DNA from: Cyanobacteria bacterium K_DeepCast_35m_m2_023
GTDB lineage: Bacteria > Cyanobacteriota > Cyanobacteriia > PCC-6307 > Cyanobiaceae
Length of the DNA: 5,140 bases
Reading direction: 5' to 3'
Assembly (NCBI GenBank): GCA_016882345.1
Contig: VGQR01000168.1
Span: 1 to 5,140, forward strand
Under the pieces are notes generated by a model. That model was not told where the DNA came from and did not search any database. It saw nothing but the letters and a program-made list of their open reading frames with translations. Below are positions 1 to 5,140 of the stretch, in pieces; the stretch's first letter is position 1, and every line of letters begins with the position of its first letter. A program made the translations under genes and the position numbers.

Positions 1-500
1 GACGGGTGCATCGCGACGCCATCAGCGCCGATGGGGTGTTGAGCGACGCTGGCCGCGCCATCGCCTGGCTGCAGCAGCAAGGCGGGCTCGAGCGACGGCC
101 CGTGGGATGCGTGGGCTTCTGCTTCGGCGGCCATCTGGCCCTGCTGGTGGCCACGCTGCCCCAGGTCGACGTCACGGTCGATGTCTACGGCGCGCGGGTG
201 GCCAGCTTTCGCCCCGGGGGTGGTCCGCCGACCCTGGCGCTGGTGCCGCAGATCAGTGGTGATCTGCTGTGCATCTGCGGCGAACGGGACCCGCTGATGC
301 CTCCCGAGGAGCTGGAGGCCATCGAAGCGGCCCTCGCTGCATCCGGATCGCAGCGCCGCCGCGAGCTGCACATCGCCGCCGCAGCGGGCCATGGCTTCAT
401 GTGCGAGGCCCGGGCCGACTTTCACCCCAGTGCGGCCGAACATGGCTGGAGCCTGCTTTTGGCCGCATTGGCACCGCTGTCGCTGAACCAGCCGGCTTGA
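1..500 (+). CDS. Dienelactone hydrolase family protein (3' part; 5' end outside the window)
   Basis: This is an alpha/beta-hydrolase of the dienelactone hydrolase family, a group of cytoplasmic enzymes that cleave cyclic esters and related carbonyl compounds. The reading frame is already open at base 3 and has no stop before the edge. The GTG at 6-8 is therefore probably internal, and roughly 75-85 residues are missing compared with the usual length of about 235-250. Counting from that GTG as residue 1, the family's nucleophile elbow GFCFGG lies at 37-42, with Cys39 as nucleophile. Asp95 in GERDPL and His129 in GHGF complete a Cys-Asp-His triad. The nucleophile is Cys rather than Ser, which is typical of true dienelactone hydrolases as against generic esterases. 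The stop is TGA at 498-500. The gene converges on infC. The physiological substrate cannot be read from the sequence, since cyanobacteria of this type are not known for chlorocatechol degradation. Confidence 0.9.
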   Translation, partial: RVHRDAISADGVLSDAGRAIAWLQQQGGLERRPVGCVGFCFGGHLALLVATLPQVDVTVDVYGARVASFRPGGGPPTLALVPQISGDLLCICGERDPLMPPEELEAIEAALAASGSQRRRELHIAAAAGHGFMCEARADFHPSAAEHGWSLLLAALAPLSLNQPA

Positions 501-507
501 ATCGGCG

Positions 508-522
508 CAACAGGGTCTGTTG
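508..522. terminator. Small hairpin between convergent DLH and infC genes
   Basis: CAACAG (508-513) and CTGTTG (517-522) form a perfect 6-bp inverted repeat around a 3-nt loop. It lies 8 bases past the DLH stop and 10 bases past the infC stop, so it would fold in both transcripts. There is no T-tract on either side. It is at best a weak bidirectional terminator or a 3'-end stability element. Confidence 0.3.
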
Positions 523-525
523 GGG

Positions 526-540
526 GCTGACTCAGTCGGC
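526..540 (-). other. Hairpin enclosing the infC stop codon
   Basis: GCTGAC (526-531) and GTCGGC (535-540) can pair, with one G-T wobble on the plus strand that becomes an A-C mismatch in the infC mRNA. The 3-nt loop is the infC stop codon (TGA, 532-534 on the minus strand). It sits directly next to the 508-522 hairpin, so the infC 3' end could form two adjacent stem-loops. This is seen by base pairing only; any function is inferred. Confidence 0.2.
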
Positions 541-1197
541 TGATGCTGCGGAACTGTCCTTGATCACCCGGGGCTCCTTGCTGGCCTTGGTGTCGATGCT
601 GCGCGGCTCGGCAGGCTTGCCCTTGCCGTCGCCAGAGACTTTGCCGGCTGCCTGTTTGCGCGGGCTCAGGAACATGATCATATTGCGCCCCTCCCGTTTG
701 GGCGGCTGCTGGATGTCGGCGCTTTCTTCGAGATCCTTGGCCATGCGCATCAGCAGCACTTCGGCCAGGGCGGTGTGCTGAATTTCGCGACCGCGGAAGA
801 TCACGGTGCACTTGACTTTGTCGCCTGCCTTGAGGAAACGCACGGCCTGACCGATGCGCACGTCGTAGTCGTGCTGATCGATCTTGTAGCGCATCTTGAC
901 CTCCTTGACTTCGGTCTGGTGCGACTTCTTCTTGGCCTCCTTGGCCTTCTTTTCCTGCTCGAATTTGTATTTGCCGTAATCCATGATCCGGCAGACCGGT
1001 GGATCGGCTTTTTCGCTCACCAGCACCAGATCGAGCTCACGCTCTTTGGCGACCTCCAGGGCGGCCTCCCTTGTGATCACCCCGAGCTGGCTGCCGTCGG
1101 CGTCAACCACCCGCAGATTGGGGTAGCTGATGCGCTCGTTGATGTTGGGCAGCTCCCGAACAGGAGCACGGCGGTCAAAACGGGGACGAGGAGGCAT
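532..1197 (-). CDS. infC: Translation initiation factor IF-3
   Basis: IF3 binds the 30S subunit, prevents premature 50S joining and monitors start-codon/initiator-tRNA pairing. The product is 221 aa. The N-domain (about 14-80) ends in the family signature [14 protein letters not shown] (70-83). A Lys/Glu-rich linker helix follows (about 81-101), then the C-domain (about 102-180) with [17 protein letters not shown] and [10 protein letters not shown]. The last 40 or so residues (from 181) are a low-complexity Lys/Ala/Ser/Gly tail absent from the 180-aa E. coli protein. The start is ATG, unlike the AUU of E. coli infC. It fits the N-terminus I recall for Synechococcus IF3, but no Shine-Dalgarno sequence is visible upstream. 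miaA ends 42 bases upstream on the same strand, so co-transcription is likely. The rpmI and rplT genes that follow infC in many bacteria are absent here. Identification is secure. Confidence 0.98.
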   Translation of the reverse strand: MPPRPRFDRRAPVRELPNINERISYPNLRVVDADGSQLGVITREAALEVAKERELDLVLVSEKADPPVCRIMDYGKYKFEQEKKAKEAKKKSHQTEVKEVKMRYKIDQHDYDVRIGQAVRFLKAGDKVKCTVIFRGREIQHTALAEVLLMRMAKDLEESADIQQPPKREGRNMIMFLSPRKQAAGKVSGDGKGKPAEPRSIDTKASKEPRVIKDSSAASAD

Positions 1198-1239
1198 TCA
1201 GGCGGACGGGAGCCGTTCAGGTCTGGGAACTGGAACACC

Positions 1240-2169
1240 TCACCCTAGGACGCGTCCCACCACAAGCAAGGCCTGATCGAGCAGCTGCTGCAGATTGGAG
1301 CCCTCGAGCCAGTGGGGCTGATGCTGGCGCCTGAACCAGGTGCGTTGGCGTTTGGCGTACTGCCGAGTGCGCTGGCTGGTGGTGGCGATCGCCTCCTCCA
1401 GGCTGATCTGGCCCTGCAGGTGGCGCCGCGCTTCGTCGTAGCCGATGGTGCCCAGCAGCGCCAGCTCCGCTCCGTAGCGCTCCATTAACCCGGCGGTTTC
1501 CTCGAGCAGTCCGCCGGCATACAGCGCCCGTGTGCGCTGTTCGATTCGCCGCACCAGATCGGGCGGGTTCAAGCCCAGCTCCACCACCCGCCAGGGGGGT
1601 GGCGTGCTGCTCTGCTGGCCGCTCAGCGGCCGCCCCGTGGCATAGATGACTTCGAGGGCCCGTTGGGTGCGCACCGCATCGGCGGCGGCGATCCGCGCGG
1701 CGGCCTCGGGATCGGCCTGCTGCAACAGCTGGTGGCAGATCGGTTGGCCCAGCTCGCTCAGTTGCTGCCGCAGCCCCGGTTGTGGTGCCACAGCGGGCGG
1801 TGCCATGCCCTGGGTCAGGGCCTTGAGATACAGGCCCGTGCCTCCGGCCAGCAGCGCCATCGGGCCCTGCGGCCGCGGCCGCAGGTGCTCGGCGGCGATC
1901 GCGGCGCTGGCGATCTGGCAGAACTCCTGCAGGTTGATCGGTTGGTCGGGGTCGCGCAGATCGAGCAGTTCATGGCGCGCCGCCTGGCGTTGGGCCGCCG
2001 TGGGCTTGGCGGTGCCCACATCCATGCCGCGGTACAGCTGCCTGGAATCGACGTTGAGCACGGCCAGGTCGAGGGCCTGGGTCAGGGCGATGGCCAGATC
2101 GCTCTTGCCGCTGGCGGTCGGGCCCAGCAGCACGATCGCCAGCGGCAGGGGTGGGGAAGGGGCGGTCAT
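1240..2169 (-). CDS. miaA: tRNA dimethylallyltransferase (tRNA A37 isopentenyltransferase)
   Basis: MiaA transfers the dimethylallyl group of DMAPP to N6 of adenosine 37 in tRNAs that read UNN codons, the first step towards ms2i6A. It acts in the cytoplasm. The chosen ATG (2167-2169) gives 309 aa, a normal family length. An in-frame TTG at 2244 would add 25 residues without family-like sequence, so it was rejected. Visible motifs are the P-loop GPTASGKS (16-23), [16 protein letters not shown] (41-56, with the presumed catalytic Asp41), [10 protein letters not shown] (109-118), IGYDEA (242-247) and the C-terminal [15 protein letters not shown] (268-282). A GAGG lies only 2 nt before the ATG, too close for a normal ribosome binding site. 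The gene is divergent from gyrB and 42 bases upstream of infC, giving a translation-fidelity pair. It contains two HIP1 octamers and a 20-bp palindrome. Identification is secure. Confidence 0.97.
   Translation of the reverse strand: MTAPSPPLPLAIVLLGPTASGKSDLAIALTQALDLAVLNVDSRQLYRGMDVGTAKPTAAQRQAARHELLDLRDPDQPINLQEFCQIASAAIAAEHLRPRPQGPMALLAGGTGLYLKALTQGMAPPAVAPQPGLRQQLSELGQPICHQLLQQADPEAAARIAAADAVRTQRALEVIYATGRPLSGQQSSTPPPWRVVELGLNPPDLVRRIEQRTRALYAGGLLEETAGLMERYGAELALLGTIGYDEARRHLQGQISLEEAIATTSQRTRQYAKRQRTWFRRQHQPHWLEGSNLQQLLDQALLVVGRVLG
1385..1392. repeat. HIP1 octamer GCGATCGC
   Basis: This is a perfect copy of the highly iterated palindrome HIP1, extended here to GGCGATCGCC (1384-1393), within the 3' part of miaA. 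HIP1 is abundant in many cyanobacterial genomes, so its presence supports the taxonomic placement. Confidence 0.75.
1895..1902. repeat. HIP1 octamer GCGATCGC
   Basis: This is a second exact copy of the HIP1 palindrome, also inside miaA and about 510 bases from the first. I found no other perfect copy in the window; 7-of-8 matches occur elsewhere, for example near 4907. Confidence 0.75.
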
Positions 2170-2214
2170 GGCCTCACTTTGCAGAGCCGCTGGACAGAGC
2201 CGTTGCTGGCCCGG

Positions 2215-2244
2215 ATAGCAACCCCCTTGGGCAAGCGGGCTCAA
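2215..2244 (-). promoter_or_regulatory. Weak candidate promoter for miaA-infC
   Basis: On the minus strand, TTGAGC (2244-2239) is separated by 18 bases from TGCTAT (2220-2215). The -35 matches the sigma-70 consensus at 4 of 6 positions and the -10 at 3 of 6. It would start transcription about 40 bases before the miaA ATG. The position is sensible but the match is poor, and the true promoter may be elsewhere in 2170-2290. Confidence 0.22.
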
Positions 2245-2268
2245 GCGGGTCCAGAGGGCGCCAGGGGC

Positions 2269-2270
<2 letters not shown>
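2231..2270. repeat. 10-bp-phased direct repeats in the miaA/gyrB divergent region
   Basis: CAAGCGGG occurs twice exactly, at 2232-2239 and 2242-2249, exactly 10 bp apart. The next two 10-bp units (2251-2260 and 2261-2270) look like degenerate copies, both starting CCAG with a G-run at the same phase. The array lies just upstream of the gyrB promoter and overlaps the candidate miaA -35. One-helical-turn spacing is what a regulator bound to one face of the DNA would use, but it could be chance in GC-rich DNA. Confidence 0.4.
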
Positions 2271-4355
<2,085 letters not shown>

Positions 4356-4365
4356 GGCTGCCCGG

Positions 4366-4710
4366 GTGATCGTTGCCAACTGTCGAGCGCTGGTGCTGAT
4401 CGGTTTTGCGTTGTTTGGGCCCGCGGGCTTGCCGGCCGGTGGCGCCGAAGCCCGCTTGCCTGAACTGCGCCGCCGCCAGAACAGCAATGAGCCGCTCACC
4501 GCGCCTATGGCCACGGCCCTGCGCTGCTCTCCCGAGCACCGGGCACCGGTGATCGCCCAGGCCAGCAGCGGGCAACCAATGCGACTGTTGCGGAGCTGGT
4601 GCAGCACCAGCGGGCAGCGCTGGCTGCAGGTGGAGCTGCCGGCCCCGATGGCTGCCGCTGCCGTGATCCAGAGCCCGCGCCGCGGTTGGCTGCTCGAGGC
4701 CGAGGTCTGA
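4366..4710 (+). CDS. Small exported protein with SH3-like features
   Basis: The product is 114 aa from the GTG at 4366, chosen because a GAGG lies 8 bases upstream and the N-terminus then forms a signal peptide. Arg9 precedes... more exactly, the N-terminus is short with one Arg, then a hydrophobic core of about 8-17 (ALVLIGFALF), a Gly/Pro-rich stretch and likely signal-peptidase sites after Ala27 (GGA) or Ala29 (AEA). There is no lipobox. The mature part of about 85 residues has two cysteines (Cys54 and Cys79), which could form a disulfide outside the cytoplasm. It has the pattern of a bacterial SH3-like fold: GQPMRLLRSW, then RWLQVEL, then RRGWLLEAEV at the end. A longer in-frame reading from 4228 overlaps gyrB and is unlikely. 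Probable co-transcription with gyrB. I recall a conserved hypothetical in this place in related genomes, but its function is unknown to me. Confidence 0.75.
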   Translation: MIVANCRALVLIGFALFGPAGLPAGGAEARLPELRRRQNSNEPLTAPMATALRCSPEHRAPVIAQASSGQPMRLLRSWCSTSGQRWLQVELPAPMAAAAVIQSPRRGWLLEAEV

Positions 4711-4780
4711 CCTGGCCGCCTGTCGGGCCCATGGGCGACTGCCATCTGCGCCTCTGCCCTGTGCTCGACGCCGTTCTAGG

Positions 4781-4807
4781 GGGCCTGACCGAGAGGTTTC
4801 GGCGCCC
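4781..4807 (+). terminator. Candidate terminator of the gyrB unit
   Basis: GGGC (4781-4784) pairs with GCCC (4804-4807) and CCGA (4789-4792) with TCGG (4799-4802). This gives a GC-rich two-part stem with a 4-nt bulge on one side, one base on the other and a 6-nt loop, followed by only TT. It lies 70 bases beyond the stop of the 114-aa protein. The stem is convincing, but the missing T-tract keeps the confidence low. Confidence 0.35.
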
Positions 4808-4815
4808 TTGAGAGT

Positions 4816-4835
4816 GGATGTACAGATGTACATCC
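4816..4835. promoter_or_regulatory. Perfect 20-bp palindrome, operator-like
   Basis: GGATGTACA (4816-4824) and TGTACATCC (4827-4835) are exact reverse complements around a 2-bp centre. The same stretch is also a tandem direct repeat of GATGTACA (4817-4824 and 4825-4832). It contains GTAC-N4-GTAC, the core of the cyanobacterial LexA-box consensus RGTACNNNDGTWCB as I remember it; only the two outermost positions differ. GTA and TAC are 6 bases apart, not the 8 of an NtcA site. It lies between two convergent genes and has no T-tract on either strand, so neither a terminator nor a promoter operator is an obvious reading. Confidence 0.5.
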
Positions 4836-4857
4836 CCATGCAGGGACGCCGACCACC

Positions 4858-4888
4858 AACCCAAGCGGCTGCTGCGGGGCTCTGGGTT
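4858..4888 (-). terminator. Stem-loop at the 3' end of the glutathione peroxidase gene
   Basis: AACCCA (4858-4863) pairs with TGGGTT (4883-4888), and AGC (4864-4866) with GCT (4879-4881), leaving one bulged C and a 12-nt loop. On the minus strand the stem begins at the last base of the gpx stop codon. No U-tract follows, so it is only a candidate terminator or 3'-end stabiliser. Confidence 0.35.
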
Positions 4889-5140
4889 CAGGCCGCCAGG
4901 GCTGTCTCGATCGCGGCGGTGAGATCGGCCGAATCAGGTTCGACGTTGCTCTTGAAGCGCGCCACCACGGTGCCGTCCTTGCCGATCAGGAACTTTTCGA
5001 AGTTCCAGGCCACGTCGCCCGCCGGTTCTGCCTGGGTGAGGGTCGTGTAGGGCTCGGTCTTGGCGCCGGTGGCGTGGACTTTGTCGAACAGCTCGAAATT
5101 GGCGCCGTAGGTCGTGGAGCAGAACTGCTGAATCTCGCTC
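4888..5140 (-). CDS. gpx: Glutathione peroxidase family protein (C-terminal part; 5' end outside the window)
   Basis: Members of this thiol-peroxidase family reduce hydrogen peroxide and lipid hydroperoxides; in cyanobacteria and plants the reductant is often thioredoxin or NADPH-linked rather than glutathione. The visible frame gives 83 residues, about half of the usual 160 or so, ending in TGA at 4890-4888 on the minus strand. Counting from the first complete codon, it starts SEIQQFC, the helix after the family's FPCNQF motif, followed by YGANFELFDKV (11-21). The diagnostic WNFEKFLIGKDG lies at 45-56 and supplies the Trp45 and Asn46 of the catalytic tetrad. The active-site Cys or Sec and the Gln would lie beyond the right edge, so the nucleophile type cannot be checked. 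The loop between the two motifs is short, as in monomeric non-mammalian enzymes. It converges on the gyrB unit. Confidence 0.93.
   Translation of the reverse strand, partial: SEIQQFCSTTYGANFELFDKVHATGAKTEPYTTLTQAEPAGDVAWNFEKFLIGKDGTVVARFKSNVEPDSADLTAAIETALAA

Noticed and set aside
2170..2244. N-terminal extension of MiaA from a TTG at 2244
   Set aside because: The ATG at 2169 gives normal length and the usual short distance to the P-loop. The extra 25 residues look unlike the family, and the extension would run through the candidate promoter region.
4727..4736. 10-bp palindrome GCCCATGGGC just after the 114-aa gene
   Set aside because: Short and GC-rich with only a CATG loop and no T-tract. 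The 4781-4807 stem is a better terminator candidate.
4820..4831. NtcA site reading of GTA and TAC in the palindrome
   Set aside because: The two triplets are separated by 6 bases, whereas NtcA sites need 8, and no properly spaced -10 follows upstream of a gene.
4505..4864. Minus-strand open frames between and across the 114-aa protein and the gpx gene
   Set aside because: They are Arg/Ala/Pro-rich, lack a ribosome binding site and overlap a well-supported gene on the other strand.
4808..5050. Plus-strand open frame of 80 codons across the palindrome and the gpx end
   Set aside because: Most of it is antisense to the conserved gpx coding region and its start is a TTG without a ribosome binding site.

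Overview
The window looks like core chromosome of a high-GC unicellular alpha-cyanobacterium of the Synechococcus/Cyanobium type. The evidence is the N-terminus of IF3 (begins [10 protein letters not shown]), a short GyrB without the enterobacterial insertion, the gyrB / miaA / infC / dienelactone-hydrolase gene order that I recall from Synechococcus and Prochlorococcus genomes, and two copies of the cyanobacterial HIP1 octamer GCGATCGC inside miaA. Genus-level placement is an inference; no search was run.

Layout from left to right. Bases 1-500 (+) hold the 3' two-thirds of a dienelactone-hydrolase-family alpha/beta hydrolase, cut by the window edge. It converges on infC (532-1197, -) across a 31-base gap that contains small hairpins. 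miaA (1240-2169, -) lies 42 bases upstream of infC, and the two probably form one transcription unit. A 218-base divergent region (2170-2387) separates miaA from gyrB. It carries a good extended -10 promoter for gyrB, a set of 10-bp-phased direct repeats, a weak miaA promoter candidate and a structured leader of about 84 nt. gyrB (2388-4355, +) is complete. It is followed after 10 bases by a 114-aa exported protein with SH3-like features (4366-4710, +), whose ribosome binding site overlaps the gyrB stop. A convergent 177-base intergenic region (4711-4887) holds terminator-like hairpins and a striking 20-bp palindrome. The window ends in the C-terminal part of a glutathione peroxidase (4888 to the edge, -).

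Functionally the genes are mostly housekeeping: translation initiation (IF3), tRNA A37 prenylation (MiaA), DNA supercoiling (GyrB) and peroxide detoxification (Gpx). I found no mobile element, CRISPR array, tRNA, rRNA, toxin-antitoxin pair or defence system, and I do not claim a new system. The most interesting signals are non-coding: the gyrB leader and its divergent control region, and the palindrome between the convergent 114-aa-protein and gpx genes. The small exported protein downstream of gyrB is the least understood gene.
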